Below, piece after piece: positions 8,895-16,371 of a DNA stretch of 64,000 nt; the first letter of the stretch is position 1; each line of letters begins with the position of its first letter. Both the position numbers and the translations under genes were made by a program. Where the stretch lies: positions 1,364,001-1,428,000 of the forward strand of contig NZ_JAHLZY020000001.1 of the NCBI RefSeq assembly GCF_018967865.2. Direction: 5' to 3'. The notes beneath the pieces were generated by a model. The model had not been told where the DNA came from and did no database searches. It saw nothing but the letters and a program-made list of their open reading frames with translations. Source of the stretch: Hymenobacter siberiensis. GTDB lineage: Bacteria; Bacteroidota; Bacteroidia; Cytophagales; Hymenobacteraceae.

Positions 8895-11621
8895 ATGAAG
8901 CAATTCGTTACTGCGCTTTTATTCGTTCTGCTTACCCTGCCCGCGCTGGCCCAAACCACGTTTTCCATTCGCGGGCGCGTGCTTGATAAAGTGACCGGTG
9001 AAACCTTGCCCGGGGCTACCGTGCAGGTAACCGGCAACGGCAAGAATACCGGGGCCGGCGCCGATGCCAACGGGGGCTACAAGGTGAGCAACCTGCCCGC
9101 CGGTACCTACACGGTGCAGGCCAGCTTTATTGGCTACAAAGTGAACACCCAAACGGTCAAAATCTCGACCCAAAGCGTGGTGGCCTCCTTCTCCCTGGCC
9201 TCCGACAACGCCAGCCTCGACGAGGTGCAGGTGGTGGCCAGCCAGGCCCAGGAGCGCGAAACGCCCGTGGCCTTCGCGGCCGTGAACGAGGTGAAGCTGC
9301 GCGAAACCCTCTCCAACCGCGACCTGCCGATGATTCTCAACGAAACGCCTGGCGTGTACGCCACCCAGGGCACGGGCGGCGGCACCGGCGACTCCCGCAT
9401 CAACGTGCGCGGCTTCGACCAGCGCAACGTGGCCGTGCTCATCAATGGCGTGCCCGTGAACGACATGGAGAACGGCCAGGTGTACTGGAGCAACTGGGAC
9501 CTGGGCGACGTGACCAAGTCGCTGCAGGTGCAGCGGGGCCTCTCGGCCGCCAAGATTACCGTGCCCTCGGTGGGCGGCACCATCAACGTGCTCACCAAGG
9601 GCTTCGACGATAAACGCTCGGTGGTGGCCCGCGTGGAAGGCGGCTCGAATAACTACCAGAAATACTCGCTCATGCTCAGTAGCGGCCAGCTGAAGGGCGA
9701 CTGGGCCGTGACGGCCTACGGCGCCCGCCGCACCCAGGATGGCTGGGTCGACAAAACGTTTGACGATGCCTGGACCTACTTCGGCACCTTGAGCAAGCGC
9801 ATCGGCAAGCACACCCTTTCCCTCACGGGCATGGGCTCGCCCCAAAGCCACGGCCAGCGCATTCCCTTCGGCGAGCGCATCGGAACGTATTCCAACGAGA
9901 AAGCCCGGGAGCTGGGGGCCGCGCTCGGCGCCGACCGGGGCTTCCGCTACAATAAAGGCTGGGGCTACCTGGACCGTTACACGCTGGATGCCAGCGGCAA
10001 TCGCATCAGCCACGGCCAGGAAGTGGTAAACGAGCGGGTAAACTATTTTTACAAGCCCCAGCTCAACCTTAACCACTTCTGGAACGTGACCGACCGGCTG
10101 TTCATTTCCACGGTCCTCTACGCTTCCCAGGGCACGGGTGGCGGCTCGCAAGGCGCGGGCACGTCGAGCACGCTGCCTGTAGACGCGGCGGGCCAGGACG
10201 ACTTCCAGAAGGTATACGACACCAACTACAAAAACGTGAAGGCCGACGGCCAGCGCCAGTCCACGCAGTTTCTGGCCAACAATGTGAACTCGCACCGCTG
10301 GGCCGGCCTGATTTCCGGGTTCGACTACCTGCTCAAGCCCAGCCTCACGCTGTCGGCCGGCGTGGATGCCCGCTACTACTACGGCACGCACTACCGCCAG
10401 GTCCGGGACCTGCTGGGCGGCGATTTCGCCCTTGGCTCCGGTAACAGCATCAACCGCAACGCCGATGCCAATACCCGCCTGCGGGTGGGCGATAAATTTG
10501 GCTTCTACAACGACAGCAAAACCGGGTGGCTGGGCGGCTATGGCCAGCTCGAATACAAAACGCAGCTACTCTCGGCGGTGGTAAGCGGCACGGTTTCGCG
10601 CATCAGCTACGCGCGCATCGACTACTTCCAGGCCAAGCAGGTAACCTTGGATGGCAAGAATTACGACGTGCCTTTCGGCGCGGCCCCTGTGGTGGTGAAC
10701 GGCCAGAGCTACACCAACGCCGACGGCCACTACCTCGAAGGCGCTCCGGTGAACATCACCGGCTACAGCGTGAAAGCCGGCGCCAACTACAACCTGACCG
10801 AGCACGACAACCTGTTTGCCAACGTGGGCTACAACAGCAAGGTGCCGTTCTATCAGTTTGTGTTCAGCAACACCGGGCAGAAGTATAACGACATCCGCAA
10901 CGAAGGCATTACCTCCCTGGAACTGGGCTACGGCATCAACTACCCCAGCCTGAAGGTGACTCTGAATGCCTACTACACCTACTGGACCAACAAAACTAGC
11001 AACTCCATCAGCGGCCTCGGCGATGATGCCGTCCTCAACAGCGTGCGCAACGTGGATGCCCGCCACATGGGCATTGAAATGAGCGTGGCCCAGGAAGTCA
11101 GCCGTCGGCTGCAGCTCAACGCCGCCATCAGCCTCGGCGACTGGCGCTGGGCCGGCAACGGCGTGGTAAACCAATTTGACGTGAACAACGTGCAGGTGGG
11201 TGCCACCGACCAGCCCATCTACCTCAAGGACGTGCACGTGGGCGACGCCGCCCAGAACCAGTTTCAGGTGGGAATGCGCTACGAGCCGTTCAGCAACTTC
11301 TACATCCGGTCCTCGTTCCTGCTCTTTACCAAGTACTACGCCGGCTTCGACCCGGTGACCCTCCTCAGCGAAGCCAACCGCACCGATACCTATCGCGTGC
11401 CCACCTCGCGCAACCTCGACGTACACCTGGGCTACGACCTGCCCAAGCGCCTATTCGGCGACAAAGTGCGCCTGGGTATCAAAGGCTCCGTCCTCAACGT
11501 GCTCAACGAGTTCTACATCACCGACGTGCCGGCCAGCACCTCGGCCACCAACCCGTCGCTGTTGCAGGGCTTCTTCAACCGCGGCCGCACCTTCACCGTG
11601 GGCCTCTCGGCCACGCTGTAG
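8895..11621 (+). CDS. TonB-dependent outer membrane receptor
   Basis: This is a 908-aa ligand-gated outer membrane transporter. The signal peptide spans residues 1-19 (LTLPALAQ). A carboxypeptidase-regulatory-like domain follows (SIRGRVLDKVTGETLPGATV, to about residue 105). The plug domain is next (RINVRGFDQRNVAVLINGVP, VGGTINVLTKG), then a long beta-barrel ending with an aromatic-rich strand (RGRTFTVGLSATL). No SusD partner lies next door, so a carbohydrate PUL role is not supported; siderophore or other small-ligand uptake is possible. It is transcribed alone, and its stop codon forms one end of a 93-bp palindrome. Confidence 0.92.
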   Translation: MKQFVTALLFVLLTLPALAQTTFSIRGRVLDKVTGETLPGATVQVTGNGKNTGAGADANGGYKVSNLPAGTYTVQASFIGYKVNTQTVKISTQSVVASFSLASDNASLDEVQVVASQAQERETPVAFAAVNEVKLRETLSNRDLPMILNETPGVYATQGTGGGTGDSRINVRGFDQRNVAVLINGVPVNDMENGQVYWSNWDLGDVTKSLQVQRGLSAAKITVPSVGGTINVLTKGFDDKRSVVARVEGGSNNYQKYSLMLSSGQLKGDWAVTAYGARRTQDGWVDKTFDDAWTYFGTLSKRIGKHTLSLTGMGSPQSHGQRIPFGERIGTYSNEKARELGAALGADRGFRYNKGWGYLDRYTLDASGNRISHGQEVVNERVNYFYKPQLNLNHFWNVTDRLFISTVLYASQGTGGGSQGAGTSSTLPVDAAGQDDFQKVYDTNYKNVKADGQRQSTQFLANNVNSHRWAGLISGFDYLLKPSLTLSAGVDARYYYGTHYRQVRDLLGGDFALGSGNSINRNADANTRLRVGDKFGFYNDSKTGWLGGYGQLEYKTQLLSAVVSGTVSRISYARIDYFQAKQVTLDGKNYDVPFGAAPVVVNGQSYTNADGHYLEGAPVNITGYSVKAGANYNLTEHDNLFANVGYNSKVPFYQFVFSNTGQKYNDIRNEGITSLELGYGINYPSLKVTLNAYYTYWTNKTSNSISGLGDDAVLNSVRNVDARHMGIEMSVAQEVSRRLQLNAAISLGDWRWAGNGVVNQFDVNNVQVGATDQPIYLKDVHVGDAAQNQFQVGMRYEPFSNFYIRSSFLLFTKYYAGFDPVTLLSEANRTDTYRVPTSRNLDVHLGYDLPKRLFGDKVRLGIKGSVLNVLNEFYITDVPASTSATNPSLLQGFFNRGRTFTVGLSATL

Positions 11622-11711
11622 CGGTGAAATAGTGAGGGGTGAGTTTGTTGTTCGGTATGCGCCATCTGCGCATACCGAACAACAAACTCACCCCTCACTA
11701 TTTCACCGCTA
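11619..11711. terminator. 93-bp perfect palindrome spanning two stop codons
   Basis: Two 44-bp arms (TAGCGGTGAAATAGTGAG and onward) pair without mismatch around a 5-nt loop (CATCT, 11663-11667). The first three bases of each arm are the TAG stop codon of the TonB receptor and of the response regulator. A strong bidirectional terminator is the simplest role. The GTGA-rich arm resembles the imperfect inverted repeat at 29981-30109. Confidence 0.85.
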
Positions 11712-12122
11712 CCGGCTGCCTGCGGCGGCAGCGGCCAGCACGGCGCTGCGCATTTCCTCGGGCGAGGTGTTTTTGACCAGGTAGCTGTGTGCGCCTTCGG
11801 CCAGCACGGTGCTCACCAGCGAAGGGTCGTCGTGCATGGAGATGATGACCACGCGCACGGCCGGGAACTGGGTGCGCAGCAGGCGGGTAGTTTGCAGGCC
11901 GTCGAGAATGGGCATTTGCATGTCCATTAGAATTACGTTGGGGTTGCTGCCCTGGTCCAGGAGCTCAAGCAGCTCCTGGCCATTGCCGGCCTCGCACACC
12001 ACTTCAATGCCCGCGTAGCCGCTGAGCAGCGCCCGCAAACCTTTGCGGAACAGAATGTGGTCGTCGACAATGGCCAGGCGCACGGGAGTAGCACTGGCTG
12101 GGGAAGCGGAGATGGCAGTCAT
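11709..12122 (-). CDS. NarL-type response regulator receiver domain lacking an HTH
   Basis: The 137-aa protein holds a complete receiver domain: acidic pocket D20/D21, phosphoacceptor D67 (VILMDMQMPILDG), S95 and K117 (SYLVKN). NarL/FixJ-type regulators normally continue with a LuxR HTH to about 210 aa. Here the protein ends after an Ala-rich helix exactly where the 93-bp palindrome begins, so the output domain has probably been lost. Its ATG overlaps the kinase stop codon by 4 nt (ATGA), so the two are translationally coupled. It could still act as a phosphate sink or protein-interaction regulator. Confidence 0.85.
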   Translation of the reverse strand: MTAISASPASATPVRLAIVDDHILFRKGLRALLSGYAGIEVVCEAGNGQELLELLDQGSNPNVILMDMQMPILDGLQTTRLLRTQFPAVRVVIISMHDDPSLVSTVLAEGAHSYLVKNTSPEEMRSAVLAAAAAGSR

Positions 12123-13003
12123 GAGTTAAGGGAGAAAGAAGGGTTGGGCGTGCCCGCCGGCAACAGCGTGATGGGCAGTACGGCCTCGACGCGGGTACCC
12201 ACGCCGGGCTCAGAATGATAGTGCAGCTGGCCGCCCAGCACCGCCACGCGGCTGCGCAGGTTGATGAGGCCCATGCCCACGGGCTGGCCGTGCGGGCCGG
12301 GGGGCGGCAGCTCTCCCAGGGCGGTAAGGTCGAAGCCCTGGCCGTTGTCGGAATAGGTGAGGGTGAGCAGGCCCGGTACGGTGGCTACGTGCAGCACAAT
12401 GTGCGCCGCCTCGGCGTGCAGCAAGCCGTTGGTGAGCAGCTCCTGGGCAATGCGGTACACCATTAGCTCGTGCGGCGGAATGAGCCGGCCCAGCGGGCCT
12501 TCCTGCTCCAGGCGCACGTTGGGGCCATTGTCGGTGGGCACGGCCTGCACCAGCGCCTGAAGCGCCTGGGCCAGGCCCAGCTGCTGAAGCGTGGCCGGCT
12601 GCAGGTTGCGCGAAATGCGGCGCACCTCGGCCACGGCCTGGTCAATTAGGGCACTGGCCTCGGGCGAGGGCTGGCTGCCGGGCCCGTATAGGTGCAGCTT
12701 GGCCAGGGCCAGAATGGTGCCCACGCCATCGTGCAGCTCGGCGGCAATGCGCTGGCGCTCGTCTTCCTGCGCTACCAGCGCGGCGGCCAGGGCCTGCTGC
12801 TGCGCGGCTTCCTGCATCTGGGCCAGCTGCTGCTGCTGCTGCAGCTGCCCCCGTTGGTACCGTACCACAAACCACACCAGCCCAAGCACCAGCAAGAGCA
12901 ATGTAGGAGTGAGGAGTAACAACGGTAAAAGGTTTGTCACGTGAGGGCACCCGGCAGAGAAGCGCGAAAAAAGAAGAAAGGAGCTTTCTGTTAAGTCAGT
13001 CAA
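12119..13003 (-). CDS. Sensor histidine kinase (NarX-like, HisKA_3)
   Basis: The 294-aa kinase has one membrane helix (about residues 25-47), a Gln-rich coiled linker, then the dimerisation and phosphoacceptor motif QRIAAELHDGVG with His91. The HATPase_c domain follows (HELMVYRIAQELLTNGLLHA as N box, SDNGQGFD and VGMGLINLRSRV as G boxes). It has no extracytoplasmic sensor domain, so the input is unknown. It is the first gene of a two-gene operon with the receiver protein. The exact start is uncertain; a GTG at codon 22 would also keep the membrane segment. Confidence 0.9.
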   Translation of the reverse strand: MTDLTESSFLLFSRFSAGCPHVTNLLPLLLLTPTLLLLVLGLVWFVVRYQRGQLQQQQQLAQMQEAAQQQALAAALVAQEDERQRIAAELHDGVGTILALAKLHLYGPGSQPSPEASALIDQAVAEVRRISRNLQPATLQQLGLAQALQALVQAVPTDNGPNVRLEQEGPLGRLIPPHELMVYRIAQELLTNGLLHAEAAHIVLHVATVPGLLTLTYSDNGQGFDLTALGELPPPGPHGQPVGMGLINLRSRVAVLGGQLHYHSEPGVGTRVEAVLPITLLPAGTPNPSFSLNS

Positions 13004-13088
13004 CAGGAAGCAGGAGCGTAGCGCAGAATGTTCAGGTTACAGCTCAGATTATGAACAACGGATGGTAGTAGCTTCAGCGTCAGTGTAT

Positions 13089-13188
13089 CAGTAGCGCGAA
13101 CGACAAAGTTCGCGCTACTGTCCGGCCCTGTACACCAACCTGGAAACCGCGCTAACAAGCAGTTCCCAGGTTGGTGTACAGGGCCGGA
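13089..13188. repeat. Two adjacent perfect hairpins
   Basis: The first hairpin is CAGTAGCGCGAAC (13089-13101) pairing with 13108-13120 around GACAAA. Immediately next, a 23-bp arm starting TCCGGCCCTGTACACC (13121-13143) pairs perfectly with 13166-13188 around a 22-nt loop. The pair fills the gap between the membrane protein and the kinase genes, both on the minus strand, so it lies 3' of the former and 5' of the latter. Confidence 0.75.
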
Positions 13189-13193
13189 GAAAT

Positions 13194-13895
13194 TCAGGAA
13201 CCAACCAACCGACTTCTGCCGGCAACCGCTGCTGGGGCCGGCACATCGGGCTTGGCCCGCAGAAAAGCCAGCGTAAGAAAGTAATTTAATGCCAAGCCAC
13301 CAATTGAAAAAGAGAGGGCTGACATCTTGTCGAATATGTCTCCACGAAATAACGCTACAAATCCAATGCTAAAAGCTGTAACAGTAGTGGCTGAATAAAT
13401 AAGCTGCCCCACGCTCAAAAGCCAGATGGGGTCGTGGCTGAATTTATAATTGCCGATACGATTGAGCCCCTGCTCCATATACACCAGCGCAAAACCGGCC
13501 AGCACGGCACATTGCACTACCCGACTCACCGTCACGGTGCGCGCGGTGTCTAAGGCAAAAGATGCCGCCACAATGCCAAGCGCTACCAGCGTGGCTACCG
13601 CCAGCACCCGGCGCATGCGTGGCGCAGTGAGTACCATCCGATATATCGCCGCAAATAGCAGCACCTTGGTGACGTTGAACCCGATTAGAAAAAAGAGATT
13701 ATTATGCAGATAAATACCTGATAATCGAGCGCCTAATGCAAAAAAAGCGGATATGTACACATACCAGCTCAGCACTTTCACGGCTGGCGAAAAGTGTTGC
13801 CGTCGCCACCATACCACCACCATCGGCACCAGAATGCTGAACTGCATAAACGTTACCAGCCAATTCAAGCAAGAATAAAATTGCTCTAAACTCAT
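13194..13895 (-). CDS. Polytopic membrane protein of unknown function
   Basis: The 233-aa protein has about seven hydrophobic segments (for example FMQFSILVPMVVVWW, VLSWYVYISAFFALGARL, FLIGFNVTKVLLFAAIY) and a short cytoplasmic tail. I do not recognise a named family. The layout resembles the stand-alone 7TM input modules seen near histidine kinases in Bacteroidota. It precedes a kinase-regulator pair on the same strand, but a functional link is only a guess. A near-consensus -7 box (TAATTTCG on the minus strand, 13933-13926) lies upstream. Confidence 0.7.
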   Translation of the reverse strand: MSLEQFYSCLNWLVTFMQFSILVPMVVVWWRRQHFSPAVKVLSWYVYISAFFALGARLSGIYLHNNLFFLIGFNVTKVLLFAAIYRMVLTAPRMRRVLAVATLVALGIVAASFALDTARTVTVSRVVQCAVLAGFALVYMEQGLNRIGNYKFSHDPIWLLSVGQLIYSATTVTAFSIGFVALFRGDIFDKMSALSFSIGGLALNYFLTLAFLRAKPDVPAPAAVAGRSRLVGS

Positions 13896-13944
13896 GATAT
13901 TCAGCAGTCGGTGAAAGAAGAAAAGCGAAATTAGCTAATGAAGC

Positions 13945-14079
13945 TGTTTAGAAAGTCCCCGAACGGTCATGCAGAGCGAAGCATCTTGCTCGCCTCGTTG
14001 AACGGGCCTGACGATGCGAGCAAGATGCTTCGCTGCGCTCTGCATGACTATTTGAGTGCCTTTTGTGACTTTCTAAACA
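13945..14079. repeat. Nested inverted repeat, GTCATG...GAAGCATC family
   Basis: The outer arms are TGTTTAGAAAGTC (13945-13957) and GACTTTCTAAACA (14067-14079). The inner arms start GTCATGCAGAGCGAAGCATC at 13966 and return as GATGCTTCGC...GCATGAC ending at 14048. The inner part belongs to the dispersed family also seen at 35645, 40223, 43567, 44315 and 53011. The right outer arm covers the stop codon of the neighbouring minus-strand gene. Confidence 0.75.
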
Positions 14080-14393
14080 ACTCCATTGAGAATGTTAGGC
14101 TGGCTGCAACTGGTTGGGCAAGGGTAGGCTTCATCGGCCACAATGCGGTTTGGGCCTAGCTGGTCGTTTTCGTTGGCATCGGCCCCCACGGCTATCAGCT
14201 GCGGCATGTTGCCATCGGAGCCGTAATAAAACCGAATGCCCTGGCAAGCCTCTTGGTTGAGGAGGTCCAGCAGAATGTCGCGGCCGAAAAAATGCCCCAT
14301 GATTTCTCCTGGATGGGCTTCACGAAAGCTCTTAGTCCATTCCCCTGCTTTGGTGGGGTCAATTGCGCGGCCTTCGCCTCCATTAAATGCCAT
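14073..14393 (-). CDS. Conserved-looking hypothetical protein, 106 aa
   Basis: Starting at ATG 14393, the protein is soluble and acidic, with HFFGRDILLDLLNQE, RFYYGSDGNMPQLIAVGADAN and a C-terminal Cys pair (YPCPTSC). The longer frame upstream is Thr/Pro-rich and overlaps xseB, so I reject it. The blocks GRDxLLDLLNQ and GxRFYYG look like a real domain, but I cannot name one. It lies downstream of xseA-xseB on the same strand with a 100-bp gap. Confidence 0.6.
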   Translation of the reverse strand: MAFNGGEGRAIDPTKAGEWTKSFREAHPGEIMGHFFGRDILLDLLNQEACQGIRFYYGSDGNMPQLIAVGADANENDQLGPNRIVADEAYPCPTSCSQPNILNGVV

Positions 14394-14493
14394 CAGGTAT
14401 TGTTGAGAAAATTGAAAAAAAAGAAGTTTGCATTGGATTGAGGTATCAAATATAGCGGTATGGCTGATGAATGACACCCGAGGCTGAAAATAA

Positions 14494-14781
14494 TTACCAG
14501 CCCCGGCCGGGGCCACCGGGCAGGTGGTCGTGCTCGTCCTCGTCGTCGCTGTCTTCTGCGTTGGCTTCGGGGTCGGTGGGCGCGCCGGTTTCTTCCTCTT
14601 CGTCCAGCGTATCAAATACTCGGTCGAGTGAGGCTTCGGCGTGGCGCAACTTGTAGCGGCACAGGCGGATAAGCTCGGCCGAGCGTTCCACGCGCGTGGT
14701 CAGGTCGTCAACGTCCACAGCATCGGTTTCCAGGGCGCGGAGTATGGTTTCAAGCTCCTCAATGGCTTCGCGGTAAGTCAT
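14494..14781 (-). CDS. xseB: Exodeoxyribonuclease VII small subunit
   Basis: The 95-aa protein has the two-helix XseB signature: TYREAIEELETILRALETD followed by VDDLTTRVERSAELIRLCR, with a helical end and a long acidic tail (EDSDDEDEHDH) that is not part of the core. It partners with XseA to form the enzyme that degrades single-stranded DNA into oligonucleotides. It lies 48 bp downstream of xseA in the same operon. Confidence 0.9.
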   Translation of the reverse strand: MTYREAIEELETILRALETDAVDVDDLTTRVERSAELIRLCRYKLRHAEASLDRVFDTLDEEEETGAPTDPEANAEDSDDEDEHDHLPGGPGRGW

Positions 14782-14829
14782 GTATTTCAGTTATCGGTTG
14801 TCAATAAACGGTTGGCAGCAGGCGGTAGC

Positions 14830-16218
14830 TCAGGTGCCGGGTTGGTGAGGTGATGGGGTGCCGGATGCTTTGCCCACCACCGATGGCGCACTGGCAGGCG
14901 CCAACCGGCAGAGGCGCAGCTCGGCGCGGTGCAGCTGGCGTTCCACGGCCAGCTGCAGCTGGTAGCGCTGGCGCAGCAGGACCTCGCGCCGCCGCTGGTG
15001 GTGCCGGCCAAAGCGCCGCAGCAGCACCCGGCCGCGCTGGCGCAGGCCGCGCTGCTCGCGGGCCAGCGTGCGGCGGGCGGCGCGGGGCAGCTGGTGCCGG
15101 AAGCGCCCGAGGCCCACGGCCAGCTGCCGGAGCTGCTCGCGCGGGGCCAGGGTGGCCTGGTGGGCGCGGGCGCGCAGGGCCTCGCGGGCGGCATCGAGCT
15201 GGCGGTGGGCGGCGTAGCGGCTGCGGCCACTAAGCTGGTCGAGGCGGGCGTGGCCCTGGCTGAGTTGGCGGCGGGCCACGGCCACTACCTGCTCGCCCAG
15301 GCCCAGCACGGCCGCTTCGAGGCGGGCCAGGCGCTCGACCAGGAAGGCGGCCACGGCGGTGGGCGTCTTCAGGGCGCGGTGGGCGGTGAGGTCTACCAGG
15401 GCTTCGTCGCGCTCGTGGCCGATGCCCGTGAGCACCGGCAGCGGAAACGCGCCCACGGCCGCCGCCAGGCCATATTCATCAAAGGCCAGCAAATCGGTGC
15501 GGCTGCCTCCGCCCCGGATGAGCACCACGGCATCGAACTGCCCGCGCCGGGCCCGCACGCCGTCCAGCGCCGCCATTATGCTGGCCGGCGAGCCGTCGCC
15601 CTGCATAATGGCCGGAAACAGCGTGAGGGCAAAGTCGTAGGGCGCTTCCTGCAATTGCTGCACAAAATCCTGAAAGCCGGCCGCCGTGGGCGAGGAGATT
15701 ACGGCCAGCCGCTGCGGGGCCAGCGGTAGCATAAGCTGCTTCTGGCGCTCCAGCAGGCCTTTTTCTTCCAGCAGGCGCAGGGTTTTGAGGCGCAGCAGGG
15801 CCAGCTCGCCCACGGTGTAGCTCGGGTCGATGGCCACCACGTCGAGGTTCAGGCCATACTGCTCGTGAAAGCGCACCTGCACGCGCAGCAGCAGCTTGAG
15901 GCCGGTGCGCAGCGGCTGGCCGGTGGCCCGCTCAAACGTGGGAGCCAGCTGCTGGTAGCGCTGGCTCCAGAGCGTGGCCCGGGCCTGGGCCTTGAGGGGC
16001 GTGCCCCGGCCGTCGATGGTTTGCTCGGTGAGGGTGAGGTAGCAGTGCGCGCCGGCAAAGCGCGGCAGGGTGAGGTCGGAAACTTCGGCCACCACCCAGT
16101 AGGAGTCGGCCAGCTGCTGCTGGAGGGCCAGGCGCACATAGCCCAGCAGCTCGGCCAGGCCCAGGGGGGCGGGGGCGGGCGGGGGTGCTAGTTCGGAACG
16201 GCGGTTGTAGAGCGGCAT
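14830..16218 (-). CDS. xseA: Exodeoxyribonuclease VII large subunit
   Basis: The 462-aa catalytic subunit has an N-terminal OB-fold for single-stranded DNA (YWVVAEVSDLTLPRFAGAHC). The catalytic domain follows: RLAVISSPTAAGFQDFVQQL, PAIMQGDGSPASIMAALD, VVLIRGGGSRTDLLAFDEY and PVLTGIGHERDEALVDLTAH, all typical of XseA. The C-terminal half is a long Arg/Gln/Ala-rich coiled coil. Together with xseB it processes ssDNA ends during repair. Confidence 0.95.
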   Translation of the reverse strand: MPLYNRRSELAPPPAPAPLGLAELLGYVRLALQQQLADSYWVVAEVSDLTLPRFAGAHCYLTLTEQTIDGRGTPLKAQARATLWSQRYQQLAPTFERATGQPLRTGLKLLLRVQVRFHEQYGLNLDVVAIDPSYTVGELALLRLKTLRLLEEKGLLERQKQLMLPLAPQRLAVISSPTAAGFQDFVQQLQEAPYDFALTLFPAIMQGDGSPASIMAALDGVRARRGQFDAVVLIRGGGSRTDLLAFDEYGLAAAVGAFPLPVLTGIGHERDEALVDLTAHRALKTPTAVAAFLVERLARLEAAVLGLGEQVVAVARRQLSQGHARLDQLSGRSRYAAHRQLDAAREALRARAHQATLAPREQLRQLAVGLGRFRHQLPRAARRTLAREQRGLRQRGRVLLRRFGRHHQRRREVLLRQRYQLQLAVERQLHRAELRLCRLAPASAPSVVGKASGTPSPHQPGT

Positions 16219-16371
16219 GGGCGCAAGTTACGGGTGGCAGGCGCAGCCGGAAAGCAGGGGCATGCCTGCGAGTAGGCATTACCAGACCGATAAAATCAGA
16301 TGCTAAACTAAATGATGAAATGATTGTAACTTTCCCCGCTTTAAACCAAGTACACTTTGCTTTTTACTGGC

